DNA of 10,675 nucleotides from Geobacter sp. UBA1603 (GCA_002322035.1 DCNF01000085.1:175-10849); one strand, 5' to 3'. Shown: positions 1-7,503, numbered from the stretch's first letter. Translations and numbers: made by a program. The notes: a model not told the origin generated them from the sequence alone.

Positions 1-686
1 ACCTCCAGAGGACGATCGCATCGGTCTGCCGCAAAGTGGCCAAGGAGATAACCCAGAAAAAAGAGCCGCGCACGGCCATCAGCCCCGAGACGGTCATCGA
101 ACTGCTCGGCCCCCGTAAATTCCATAACGAAGTGGCGGCGGAACAAGACCGGGTGGGCGTGGTGACAGGCATGGCCTGGACCGAAAGCGGCGGCGACATA
201 CTTTTTGTGGAAGCCACCTCCATGCCGGGCAAAGCGGAACTGATCCTGACCGGATCGCTGGGCGAGGTGATGAAGGAATCGGCCCGGGCGGCTCTTTCCT
301 ATGTGGAGGCCCACGCCGGCCAATTCGGAATCGGCCTTGAGTCGTTCAGGGACAGAAGCATCCATATCCATGTCCCGTCCGGCGCAATCCCCAAGGATGG
401 ACCCTCGGCCGGTATCACCATGGTCACGGCGCTGGTGTCGCTGCTGACCGAGCAGCCGGCCCGCCGAACCGTGGCCATGACCGGCGAGATAACGCTTACC
501 GGCCGGGTGCTTGCCATTGGCGGTTTGAAGGAAAAGGTGCTGGCGGCCCATCGGGCCGGAGTGACAACCATTGTGGCCCCAGAACGTAACCGGGACGACC
601 TTGAGGACATCCCCGAAAATGTGCGCGCCAGCCTGGAATTCTGCTTTGTCAACGAAGTGTCCGAAGCTGTTGCGGCGGTGCTCTGA
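1..686 (+). CDS. lon: ATP-dependent Lon protease, C-terminal part (5' end outside window)
   Basis: This is the end of a LonA serine protease, the cytoplasmic AAA+ protease that degrades damaged and regulatory proteins. The frame is open from base 3, and the residues before the GTG at 36 ([11 protein letters not shown]) match the end of the Lon AAA+ lid, so the gene enters from the left and does not start at 36. About 227 residues are visible: the lid remnant, then the whole proteolytic domain. The catalytic serine sits in [11 protein letters not shown] (codon 405-407). The catalytic lysine is the second Lys of [14 protein letters not shown], 43 residues later, the same spacing as Ser679/Lys722 of E. 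coli Lon. The domain looks intact and ends normally. Only 3 bp separate its stop from the next gene, so the transporter genes may be read from the lon transcript. The family call is certain; AAA+ motifs are outside the window. Confidence 0.97.
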   Translation, partial: LQRTIASVCRKVAKEITQKKEPRTAISPETVIELLGPRKFHNEVAAEQDRVGVVTGMAWTESGGDILFVEATSMPGKAELILTGSLGEVMKESARAALSYVEAHAGQFGIGLESFRDRSIHIHVPSGAIPKDGPSAGITMVTALVSLLTEQPARRTVAMTGEITLTGRVLAIGGLKEKVLAAHRAGVTTIVAPERNRDDLEDIPENVRASLEFCFVNEVSEAVAAVL

Positions 687-689
687 GCC

Positions 690-1460
690 ATGGGGATCAT
701 GATCGTCGACAGGATGGCGCTGACCTTTTTTGCCGATGTGCAGGCCTGGTGTGCCCTTGCCGGTCGAGCACTGATCCGCATTTTCCGCAAACCGGGCTAC
801 TACCGTGATTTTGCCGTCCAGTTCGACCGGCTCGGATTCGGGTCGCTGTTCATCTGCCTTTTGACAGGGCTGTTCACCGGTATGGTCATGGCGCTCCAGT
901 TCATCATTCAGCTCAAGCCGTTTGCCGCCACCAGTTATGTAGGCGGCATGGTTGCGGTGACCATGATCAAGGAGTTGGGACCTGTGCTGGCTTCCCTCAT
1001 GGTCGCCGGCCGGGTCGGGTCAGCCATCACCGCTGAGCTGGGAACCATGATGGTCACCGAACAGGTGGACGCCATGCGGGTCGAGGGAACCGACATCATC
1101 CAGCGCCTCGTCACCCCGCGCCTTAAGGCCATGCTGCTGGCCATGCCGATGCTGACCCTCCTGACGGATGTTCTCTCACTGCTCGGCGGTTATATCATAG
1201 CTGCCGGCTACGGCATCAACCCGACCATGTACCTGTCGGCCTTCACCCAGTTCATGGTCCCGCTCGATTATGTCGAAGGAATCGTTAAACCGCTGGTTTT
1301 CGGCGGGCTGATCGCCATGACCGGCTGTTATGTGGGTCTCTCCACCGGCGGCGGTGCGGAGGGGGTCGGCAATGCCGCCAAGAAGGCGGTGGTTGCATCG
1401 TCGATCATGATACTGATGTGTGATTTTTTTATAGCCAAGCTTATCGTGGTATTCCGGTAG
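690..1460 (+). CDS. mlaE: MlaE-family ABC transporter permease (lipid transport)
   Basis: Inner-membrane permease of an MCE-type phospholipid transporter, the integral membrane partner of the ATPase at 1936 and the MCE protein at 2723. The 256-residue length is normal for MlaE/YrbE. An amphipathic N-terminal stretch is followed by about five hydrophobic segments (roughly residues 50-75, 85-105, 148-172, 197-217, 233-253). The family signature is clear: KELGPVLASLMVAGRVG at 94-110, then SAITAELGTMMVTEQVDAMR, with the conserved acidic residue of the cytoplasmic coupling helix (E125). Two further in-frame ATGs lie at 699 and 714; 690 gives the longest frame but has no strong Shine-Dalgarno, so the true start may be slightly downstream. 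No MlaB, MlaC or MlaA homologue is visible nearby, so the system appears minimal, or its other parts are encoded elsewhere. Confidence 0.93.
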   Translation: MGIMIVDRMALTFFADVQAWCALAGRALIRIFRKPGYYRDFAVQFDRLGFGSLFICLLTGLFTGMVMALQFIIQLKPFAATSYVGGMVAVTMIKELGPVLASLMVAGRVGSAITAELGTMMVTEQVDAMRVEGTDIIQRLVTPRLKAMLLAMPMLTLLTDVLSLLGGYIIAAGYGINPTMYLSAFTQFMVPLDYVEGIVKPLVFGGLIAMTGCYVGLSTGGGAEGVGNAAKKAVVASSIMILMCDFFIAKLIVVFR

Positions 1461-1468
1461 GGTAGGTC

Positions 1469-1936
1469 ATGAACCACTGGCTGTTGAAAACCGAACCGGG
1501 CTGTTTTTCTTTTGATATGCTGAAGGCACGGCCGAAGCAGACTGAACACTGGGATGGGGTGCGCAACTACCAGGCCCGCAATTTCCTGCGTGACAGCATC
1601 AAGGTCGGTGACCGGGCACTGTTCTACCACAGTAACATCCCTGAACCGGCCGTGGTCGGTATCGTCGATATCGTCCGTGAGGGGTATCCGGATTTCACGG
1701 CCCTCGATCCGGACGGGGAGCACTTTGACCCCAAGGCATCACCGCAGAACCCGATCTGGTTCATGGTCGACGTGCGCTACCGGGCCGACATGCCGAAACC
1801 GGTTATGCTGGAGTCGATCAAGTGCAACCCGCTCCTGGCGGGGATGCCGCTCGTCAACCGCAGCCGCCTGTCGGTGCAGCCGGTGGCAGCGGAAGAGTGG
1901 CGTATCATCCTTGCCATGGGAGGGCTGAAGGGCTGA
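1469..1936 (+). CDS. EVE domain-containing protein
   Basis: A 155-residue protein that is essentially a single EVE domain, a PUA/YTH-like fold thought to bind modified nucleobases in DNA or RNA. Family hallmarks are visible in order: N-terminal MNHWLLKTEP, the WDGVRNYQARNFLR block (residues about 28-42), GDRALFYHSN, the PD...FDP region, PIWFMVDVRY, and the C-terminal SVQPVAAEEW. Length and layout match stand-alone bacterial EVE proteins rather than the multidomain restriction-linked versions. A purine-rich ribosome site (AGGGTAGGT) precedes the ATG. The gene sits 8 bp after the permease gene, and its stop overlaps the ATPase start by one base (TGATG), so it is locked into the transporter operon and probably translationally coupled. 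Its cellular substrate is not known and cannot be read from the sequence; there is no visible mechanistic link to lipid transport. Confidence 0.92.
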   Translation: MNHWLLKTEPGCFSFDMLKARPKQTEHWDGVRNYQARNFLRDSIKVGDRALFYHSNIPEPAVVGIVDIVREGYPDFTALDPDGEHFDPKASPQNPIWFMVDVRYRADMPKPVMLESIKCNPLLAGMPLVNRSRLSVQPVAAEEWRIILAMGGLKG

Positions 1937-2697
1937 TGTCAGGTGAGGGGCGGTGCATACGGATGGAGAAGGTCTGCTACACCGTTGGCGGGCGGGCCAT
2001 CCTGACCGATTTCGACCTGCTGCTGGAACAGGGCGTAAACCGCACCATCCTGGGGGTGAGCGGTGCAGGCAAGACAACCATCCTTAAGCTGATCCTGGGA
2101 TTGCTGGAGCCCCAGGCCGGCTCGATCTCCATTAACGGGCTGACCATCACCGGCCTGAAGGAGGCACGCTATCGCGAACAGCGCAAGAAGATCGCCATTG
2201 TCTTTCAGGGAGGAGCCCTGTTCGATTCCATGACGGTCGGCGAAAATGTCGGCTACCGCCTGTTCGAAGAGGGCCGGTTATCGGAAGCCGAGGTCGAGGA
2301 TATCGTGCGGGAGAAGCTGCGTTTCGTCGGAGTTGAGCCGGCACTCGACCTCTATCCGGCCGAGCTTTCTGGTGGCATGAAGAAGCGGGTGGCGATCGCC
2401 CGGGCTCTGGCGGCCGATCCGGACTATATTTTTTTCGACGAGCCGACCACCGGCCTCGACCCGATCGGCGTCTACAATATCGTCAGCCTGATGCAGCGCC
2501 TGCAGGCCGAAGGGAAGACGACCCTGATGGTTACCCACGATCTGCCGACCGCCTTTGCCACGTCGCAGCGCTTCACCTTCCTGCACCAGAGCAGGCTTGT
2601 GTTCGAAGGTACCGAGGCGGAGATGCGTGCCAGCAGCATTCCGGAAGTGCAACAGTTTCTGGAGCCGACGGACAGCTCATTGTTTGTTCATCAGTAA
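1936..2697 (+). CDS. mlaF: MlaF-type ABC transporter ATP-binding protein
   Basis: Cytoplasmic ATPase that powers the MCE lipid transporter. From the ATG at 1936 the protein has 253 residues, the usual size for MlaF. Visible motifs: Walker A GVSGAGKTT (40-48), Q-loop Gln91 in VFQGGALFDSMTVGENV, signature LSGGM (144-148) followed by KKRVAIARAL, Walker B YIFFDEPTTGLDP (164-176), and switch histidine H201 in MVTHD. The QGGALFDSMTVGENV stretch is characteristic of the Mla/Ttg2A group among ABC ATPases. The frame stays open further upstream, but that part overlaps the EVE gene out of frame and lacks family similarity. The ATG at 1936 is preceded by GAAGGG and overlaps the EVE stop, which fits translational coupling; ATG 1963 is a less likely alternative. 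Confidence 0.94.
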   Translation: MSGEGRCIRMEKVCYTVGGRAILTDFDLLLEQGVNRTILGVSGAGKTTILKLILGLLEPQAGSISINGLTITGLKEARYREQRKKIAIVFQGGALFDSMTVGENVGYRLFEEGRLSEAEVEDIVREKLRFVGVEPALDLYPAELSGGMKKRVAIARALAADPDYIFFDEPTTGLDPIGVYNIVSLMQRLQAEGKTTLMVTHDLPTAFATSQRFTFLHQSRLVFEGTEAEMRASSIPEVQQFLEPTDSSLFVHQ

Positions 2698-2722
2698 TAC
2701 GACGTTAACTCAAGGTGTGTCC

Positions 2723-3805
2723 ATGAAACGGAGCAATAAAATCGGCTGGGCCCAGGTGCGGGCTGGCATATTCATTTTTCTGGCCCTGCTCTTTCTGGCG
2801 ATCGGCATCGTCATGATGGGTCAGAAGACCAAGATGTTCGTCAACAAAAGCCGGTTGACGGTTGTCATGGAGGATGTACTCGGCCTCAAGGACGGCGCTC
2901 CGGTATGGCTGGCCGGTGTTGATGTGGGGATCGTCAGCGAAATCACCTTTGCCGACCCGAAGCGGACCAATGACGTTGAAATCGACCTTGAGGTCGATAG
3001 TGAGGCGCTGCGCAAGATCGGTTCTGACTCACGCATTACCATCAAGACCCGCGGCCTGATGGGGGAAAAATATGTTGATATAACCCCCTCCGCATCGTAT
3101 CACACCACCCCGCCGACCCGCCTGAAAGGCACCACGACCGCCAAGCTGGACGATGTGGTCCAGAAGGCTGGCAGCACCTTTGAGAAGATCAACGGCATCA
3201 TCGACAACATCAATCAGGGCAAGGGGACGCTGGGGCGTCTCAACACCGACGAGACCCTTTACACCAATGTGGCTCGCCTGGCAGTGGAGATGAAAGAGCT
3301 GATGGTCACCATCAACCGTGGTGACGGGACACTTGGCCGGCTCAACCGCTCTCCTGAACCCTATGAGCGGATGATGGCGATTCTCAACCGGGCCGACCGG
3401 ACCCTGCAGGACATCCAGGCCTCGGACGGTACGCTCAACAAGCTGATCTACGACAAGGCGCTCTACGCCAAACTGGTTACCCTGGCAGACAAAAGCAACC
3501 AGGCGGCCGACGATGTGCGCGACCTGAACAGAAAAATCACCTCCAAAGACGGCACCATCGGCCTGCTGCTGAACGACCGCGAGTTCTATGACAGGGGTGT
3601 GTCGCTCCTTAACCGGGCTGACAGCTCGATCAGATCCATCGAAGAGGTGACTGACAGGATCAAGCGTGGTGAAGGAACCGCCGGCCGGCTCGTGTCTGAC
3701 AAGGAGCTGTACGAGCGCATGAACAGGATGGTGGAGGATGTGGACGTGCTGGTGAGGGATTTTAAGGAAAATCCGCGTAAATATATAAAATTTTCATTAT
3801 TCTAG
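2723..3805 (+). CDS. mlaD: MlaD/MCE-domain substrate-binding protein with a C-terminal GT-L repeat region
   Basis: Membrane-anchored periplasmic MCE protein, the lipid-conducting partner of the permease and ATPase. The 360-residue product has a cytoplasmic KRSNKIGWAQVRAG start, one membrane helix (about 14-33), and a single MCE domain (about 42-122) containing GLKDGAPVWLAGVDVGIV and TRGLMGEKYVDI. Beyond it lies a long extension (about 140-345) with five copies of a short motif of the form (G/S/K)-(D/K/E)-G-T-x-x-x-L, separated by hydrophobic, coiled-coil-like stretches. This is longer than E. coli MlaD and suggests an extended needle-like or helical periplasmic part. The protein ends in a basic/aromatic tail, NPRKYIKFSLF. 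The start was chosen at the ATG preceded by AAGGTG and followed by a proper membrane anchor; the frame is open upstream but overlaps mlaF. It lies 25 bp after mlaF. Confidence 0.92.
   Translation: MKRSNKIGWAQVRAGIFIFLALLFLAIGIVMMGQKTKMFVNKSRLTVVMEDVLGLKDGAPVWLAGVDVGIVSEITFADPKRTNDVEIDLEVDSEALRKIGSDSRITIKTRGLMGEKYVDITPSASYHTTPPTRLKGTTTAKLDDVVQKAGSTFEKINGIIDNINQGKGTLGRLNTDETLYTNVARLAVEMKELMVTINRGDGTLGRLNRSPEPYERMMAILNRADRTLQDIQASDGTLNKLIYDKALYAKLVTLADKSNQAADDVRDLNRKITSKDGTIGLLLNDREFYDRGVSLLNRADSSIRSIEEVTDRIKRGEGTAGRLVSDKELYERMNRMVEDVDVLVRDFKENPRKYIKFSLF
3218..3691 (+). repeat. Five-copy internal protein repeat in the MCE protein
   Basis: Within the MCE gene, five versions of a G-T-x-x-x-L motif occur at residues 166 (GKGTLGRL), 200 (GDGTLGRL), 234 (SDGTLNKL), 275 (KDGTIGLL) and 316 (GEGTAGRL). 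Each is followed at a fixed distance by an acidic residue and a Leu/Phe/Pro-Tyr pair, such as DETLY, DKALY, DREFY and DKELY. Repeat lengths are 34, 34, 41 and 41 residues, so the last two units appear to have gained exactly one heptad. This is a protein-level repeat; the DNA copies have diverged. Confidence 0.85.
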
Positions 3806-3833
3806 GTTTCGGCACACGCCAAAGAGGTCATCA

Positions 3834-5345
3834 ATGAGGTTATTCTGGACAACAGTGTTATTCATTGTCTGCATCACAGGCCCCCTCCGGGCTTCGGAAC
3901 CTGTGCCGACGGTACGTGCGCGGCTGGAGGATAAGGTTATCGAGCACACCCTGAAGAACGGCTTAAAACTGCTGGTTGTGGAGCGCCACAGTTCTCCGAC
4001 CGTATCGGCCTGGATCAGGTTCAGGGTCGGCAGTGCCGATGAACGAAGCGATGAGCGGGGCATTGCCCATCTGCTGGAACACATGCTGTTCAAGGGGACC
4101 ACAACCCTTGGCACGAAGGACTATGCTGCCGAGAAGCCTCTCCTGGAACAGATTGAGCAGGTTGCCCAGCAACTGACGGCTGAAAAGGCCCGGGGAGCTA
4201 CCGGTGACCGGCAGCGGATCGCTGGTCTTGAAAAGCAGCTGGCTGATCTGGAGAAACAGGCCTCACCGTTTGTGGTCAAAGACGAATTTTTTGAGCTCTA
4301 TGCCAAAAACGGCGGTGTCGGCTATAACGCCTTTACCAGCAAGGACGGCACCACCTACCTGATCAGCCTCCCCTCCAACAAGCTGGAGCTCTGGGCAGCC
4401 ATCGAATCGGACCGCCTGCAGAATGCGGTGCTGCGAGAGTTTTACACCGAGCGCTCGGTCGTGATGGAGGAGCGCCGCCGCTCCTACGATGCTGACCCCG
4501 AGAGCAAGCTGTGGGAGACATTCCTGGCCTCCAGCTATCTGGCACACCCCTACGGCCAGCCGATCATCGGCTGGATGTCCGATATTGAAAACCTGACCCG
4601 CACCAAGGCGGAACGGTTTTTTCGCGACTACTATGCCCCCAACAATGCCATTATTGCCGTGGTTGGCGATATCAAAGCCGATCAGGTGATCCGCCTGGTC
4701 GAGCGGTATTTCGGATCGATCCCGCCGGGCAGGACGCCAGTGCCGGTCACTGCGGTTGAGCAGAAGCAGGGGGGGGAACGGAGGATCGAGCAGATCGCCG
4801 AGGCAGAGCCGACCCTGATGATCGGTTTTCACAAAACCGCGATTACCTCTCCGGATGACTATGTCTTCGACGTGATCAGCATGATCCTGGGCCAGGGGCG
4901 GACGTCACGGTTCTACCGCACACTGGTTGTCGAGCGCCAGATCGCCACGGAAATCGGAGTGTTCGACGCACCCGGCAGCCGTTACCCCAACCTTTTCATC
5001 ATCAGCGCGAATCCGCGGGCGCCCCACACGGTCAAAGAGGTCGAGGAGGCAATCCTGGCCGAACTGGAACGGCTCAAAACCGAGCCGGTGGCTGATCGAG
5101 ATCTGCAGCGGATCCTGAACAAAATTGAATACGAAGAAGCCCGGCGTATGGGTACCAACGGAGGATTGGCCCGTAATCTGACCGAATATGAGGCAACTGC
5201 CGGAAGCTGGCGTTATATGATTGAATATCGATCCAAAATCGCGTCGGTCACCCCGGCCGATATCCAGCGGGTGGCCCGCAGCTACTTTACCCGCCAGAAC
5301 CGCACCGTCGGCTTTATCACCAAGCAGGACGGGGGTGCCAGATGA
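3834..5345 (+). CDS. M16 family zinc metallopeptidase, catalytic partner, periplasmic
   Basis: Insulinase/pitrilysin-type (M16B) peptidase, 503 residues. An N-terminal signal sequence (MRLFWTTVLFIVCITGPLRA, likely cut near residue 20) indicates export to the periplasm. The inverted zinc motif HLLEH is at 79-83 (His79, Glu82, His83), and the third ligand is probably Glu213 in ERSVVMEERRR. That spacing is about 55 residues longer than in the mitochondrial processing peptidase. The extra length is a charged coiled-coil-like insert (about 100-148, rich in Leu, Glu, Gln, Lys) placed before YAKNGGVGYNAFTSKDGT. The C-terminal domain carries GQGRTSRFYRTL. An AGAGGT ribosome site precedes the ATG, 28 bp after the MCE gene. 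It overlaps the next gene by four bases (ATGA), so the two M16 proteins are probably made together as a heterodimer. Substrates are unknown; related bacterial proteins degrade small peptides. Confidence 0.94.
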   Translation: MRLFWTTVLFIVCITGPLRASEPVPTVRARLEDKVIEHTLKNGLKLLVVERHSSPTVSAWIRFRVGSADERSDERGIAHLLEHMLFKGTTTLGTKDYAAEKPLLEQIEQVAQQLTAEKARGATGDRQRIAGLEKQLADLEKQASPFVVKDEFFELYAKNGGVGYNAFTSKDGTTYLISLPSNKLELWAAIESDRLQNAVLREFYTERSVVMEERRRSYDADPESKLWETFLASSYLAHPYGQPIIGWMSDIENLTRTKAERFFRDYYAPNNAIIAVVGDIKADQVIRLVERYFGSIPPGRTPVPVTAVEQKQGGERRIEQIAEAEPTLMIGFHKTAITSPDDYVFDVISMILGQGRTSRFYRTLVVERQIATEIGVFDAPGSRYPNLFIISANPRAPHTVKEVEEAILAELERLKTEPVADRDLQRILNKIEYEEARRMGTNGGLARNLTEYEATAGSWRYMIEYRSKIASVTPADIQRVARSYFTRQNRTVGFITKQDGGAR

Positions 5346-6775
5346 GTCGACTCCTGATCATCATCTTCCTGCTGCTTCAGGTGTCCACAGCTCTGGCCGG
5401 TGGTTCTGACCGGAAAGCTGATCCGCGTACCATGACATTCCAGGAGTTGCGTTTTGAGATCCCGAGCGCCGAACGGGTGGTGCTCGACTGCGGCATGCCG
5501 GTCTACCTGCTGCAGGATCGGGAGCTGCCGATCGTCAGCGTTACCGCCATGGTCCATGTTGGTTCAATCTACGATCCACCTGGCCTGACCGGTCTGGCAG
5601 GCCTGACCGGCAGCGTCATGCGCAGCGGTGGCGCCGGCGGCGTGACGCCAGAAGTAATGGACGACGAGCTTGAATTCATGGCAGCTGCCGTCGAAAGCGG
5701 TATCGGCAGCGACATGGGAACCGTGTCGATGACCTCCCTGACCAAGCATCTGGGCCGTACACTCACTATTTTCAGCGATGTGCTTTTGAAACCTGATTTT
5801 GCAGAAAAACGGGTCGACATCGCCCGCAAACAGCTAGTGGAGGCGCTCCGGCGCCAGAATGACGATCCCAAAGGTATCGCCGGAAGGGAGATCGCCCGGG
5901 CGATCTACGGCAGCCACCCGCTGGGTGCCGTGCCGACGTTTGCCACTGCTGCTGCGATTACCCGCCAGGGTATGATCGACTTCCACCGGCGCTACTTCCG
6001 TACCGATAATATGCTTCTGGCGGTGGCAGGAGATTTCGACCGGAATGACATGCTGAGCCGACTGAATGAACTGTTCCCGAAGAGGGCTGCGGCCGAACCG
6101 CGTGCCCTGCCGGTGGTGCCGCAGCCGCCCGCCGAATTTTCCGCTACAGTTCTCTACGGCAAAAAGGATGTCAACCAGTCGGTCATCCGCATGGGACACC
6201 TGGGGCTGACCAAAGATGCTCCCGACCTCCACGCGGTACGGATACTAGACTACATATTGGGAGGTAGCTTTACGTCGCGCCTGACCATGGAAATTCGCAC
6301 AAACCAGGGACTGGCCTACAACGTGGACAGCCACTTCGATATCGGCCGGCTCTACACCGGAACCTTCATTGCCGAGACCGAAACCAAGGCCGAATCAACC
6401 GCCAAAACGATTGGTCTGATGCAGAAGCTGATTGCCGACATGACCAGAGAGCCGGTGACCGATCAGGAATTGAAACTGGCCAAGGAATACATCATCAATT
6501 CATTCATGTTTGGCTTCACCAGCCCCTCGTCAATCGTCACCCAGCGTGCCCGGCTTGAGTTCTACGGATACCGCCCCGACTACCTGGACCGCTACCGCGA
6601 GCGGATCGCCGCCGTCAGTAGTGCCGATGTACTGGCGGCGGCCCGGCGCTATCTCAAGCCCGAGGCTTTCAAACTGGTGGTGATCGGCAACAGCGAGCAG
6701 TTTGACAAACCGCTCAGCAGCTTTGGCACCGTTAAGGAACTTGATCTGACAACACATAAGGAACCGGGGAGGTAA
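5342..6775 (+). CDS. M16 family peptidase homologue lacking the zinc motif, inactive partner
   Basis: Second M16B protein, 477 residues, with a signal peptide (MSRLLIIIFLLLQVSTALAG) for export. It is homologous to its neighbour, but where HxxEH should stand it reads G-L-T-G-S (residues 87-91, in the context GLTGLAGLTGSVMRSG), so it cannot bind zinc there. In contrast it keeps the Arg/Tyr pair typical of the non-catalytic M16B subunit: Arg313 in GGSFTSRL and Tyr326 in NQGLAYNV. In characterised M16B heterodimers these residues help bind substrate for the active subunit. It starts inside the stop codon of the catalytic gene (ATGA overlap), consistent with coupled translation at a 1:1 ratio. The loss is not decay: the frame is intact and the rest of the fold is well kept. 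Substrate is unknown. Confidence 0.93.
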   Translation: MSRLLIIIFLLLQVSTALAGGSDRKADPRTMTFQELRFEIPSAERVVLDCGMPVYLLQDRELPIVSVTAMVHVGSIYDPPGLTGLAGLTGSVMRSGGAGGVTPEVMDDELEFMAAAVESGIGSDMGTVSMTSLTKHLGRTLTIFSDVLLKPDFAEKRVDIARKQLVEALRRQNDDPKGIAGREIARAIYGSHPLGAVPTFATAAAITRQGMIDFHRRYFRTDNMLLAVAGDFDRNDMLSRLNELFPKRAAAEPRALPVVPQPPAEFSATVLYGKKDVNQSVIRMGHLGLTKDAPDLHAVRILDYILGGSFTSRLTMEIRTNQGLAYNVDSHFDIGRLYTGTFIAETETKAESTAKTIGLMQKLIADMTREPVTDQELKLAKEYIINSFMFGFTSPSSIVTQRARLEFYGYRPDYLDRYRERIAAVSSADVLAAARRYLKPEAFKLVVIGNSEQFDKPLSSFGTVKELDLTTHKEPGR

Positions 6776-6780
6776 CCAGC

Positions 6781-7182
6781 ATGGCTATCTTTGAATGGGA
6801 CGACAGTATCGCACTGAATATTCCGGTAATCGATGAGCAGCATAAAGGGCTGATCGACATGATCAACATGCTCCATGATGCTCTGCAGAAAAATGAAACC
6901 GATCGTGTCATCGATGAAATTTTCCAGAAATTGATCCTGTATGTACTGGAGCATTTTTCGGAAGAGGAGCGGCTGATGCTTTCCTGCCGTTTCCCGCACT
7001 ATGCCAGCCACCGTCAGGAGCATGACCAATTTGTCAACCGCCTGAAAACGATCCAGATAGAATTTCTGGATGGTGAGGCACTGGGGCAGGAAACCCTCGA
7101 TTTTCTGGTTGACTGGCTGATCTGCCACATCAAAGGGACCGACCAGATGTACCGGCGCTTCATTCAGGGTGAACCGGCCTGA
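6781..7182 (+). CDS. Bacteriohemerythrin
   Basis: Single-domain hemerythrin of 133 residues, a four-helix cytoplasmic protein that binds O2 reversibly at a non-haem di-iron site. All seven expected iron ligands are present with canonical spacing: His21 (DEQHKGL), His58 and Glu62 (LEHFSEEE), His77 and His81 (ASHRQEH), and His116 and Asp121 (CHIKGTD). The N-terminal FEWDDSIALNIPVIDEQH is the standard bacteriohemerythrin opening. The proposed role is O2 storage, scavenging or sensing, useful to an anaerobe meeting oxygen; no signalling domain is attached. It starts 5 bp after the second M16 gene with a GGGGAGG ribosome site, so it is probably the last gene of the lon/mla/M16 run. Single hemerythrins are common and often multi-copy in this group, so its link to the peptidases may be only positional. 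Confidence 0.96.
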   Translation: MAIFEWDDSIALNIPVIDEQHKGLIDMINMLHDALQKNETDRVIDEIFQKLILYVLEHFSEEERLMLSCRFPHYASHRQEHDQFVNRLKTIQIEFLDGEALGQETLDFLVDWLICHIKGTDQMYRRFIQGEPA

Positions 7183-7185
7183 AAT

Positions 7186-7213
7186 TAAAGATTCGCGGCA
7201 GTTCTGCCGAAAG
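7186..7213 (+). promoter_or_regulatory. Candidate sigma-28 (FliA) promoter of flgM
   Basis: TAAAGATT (7186-7193) and GCCGAAAG (7206-7213) resemble the FliA consensus TAAAGTTT / GCCGATAA, with 7/8 and 6/8 matches. The spacer is 12 bp instead of the usual 11, within the range seen for sigma-28/sigma-D promoters when measured from TAAA to GCCG. Transcription would start near 7220, about 20 bases before the flgM ATG. This fits known biology, where flgM is itself under FliA control. It is recognised by eye only, and the spacer also forms an inverted repeat (CGGCAG-TT-CTGCCG, 7196-7209). Confidence 0.55.
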
Positions 7214-7242
7214 GCAAGCAAAGAGCTGACGGGAGGATTGCC

Positions 7243-7503
7243 ATGAAAATTGATGCAACGCTTGCACCTTCTACGGCCGTTTCCACCGTTGCCCAGAAAA
7301 CAGCGGTGCCCCAGCCGGCCGGCCCGCTACCCTCACCGGCTGTTGTCGAGAGCGACAGCGTCACCATTTCCGAAGCGGCCAGCGACAGCGATGCAGCCCG
7401 CCGTAAAAGGGTCGAGGCCATCCGCGCCCAACTGGCCGCCGGAAACTATAACATCAGCGGCAAAGACGTGGCCGACAAGATGCTCAACGTTCTGAAGGGG
7501 TAG
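7243..7503 (+). CDS. flgM: Negative regulator of flagellin synthesis, anti-sigma-28 factor FlgM
   Basis: An 86-residue FlgM-like protein. FlgM binds and holds sigma-28 (FliA) until the flagellar hook-basal body is finished and is then exported through it, releasing late flagellar gene expression. The N-terminal half (about 1-40) is low-complexity, rich in Ala, Pro, Thr and Ser and probably disordered, as expected. The C-terminal half carries the sigma-binding pattern: DSVTISEAA, then RRKRVEAIRAQLAAGNYNISGKDVADKMLNVL. Its length is slightly under the family norm but the domain appears complete. A strong ribosome site (GGGAGG, 7231-7236) precedes the ATG. It follows the hemerythrin gene after a 60-bp gap containing its own candidate FliA promoter, so it is probably a separate unit. 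Its last 20 bp overlap the convergent glycosyltransferase gene. Confidence 0.9.
   Translation: MKIDATLAPSTAVSTVAQKTAVPQPAGPLPSPAVVESDSVTISEAASDSDAARRKRVEAIRAQLAAGNYNISGKDVADKMLNVLKG

Noticed and set aside
299..790. Long open frame on the minus strand across the end of lon, and similar antisense frames across the M16, mla and glycosyltransferase genes
   Set aside because: They lie opposite genes with clear family motifs, show low-complexity composition typical of GC-rich shadow frames, and have no recognisable domains or ribosome sites.
7196..7209. CGGCAG-TT-CTGCCG hairpin after the hemerythrin gene as a rho-independent terminator
   Set aside because: The stem is short with a very tight loop and no T-tract follows. 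It overlaps the candidate FliA promoter, which explains the sequence better.
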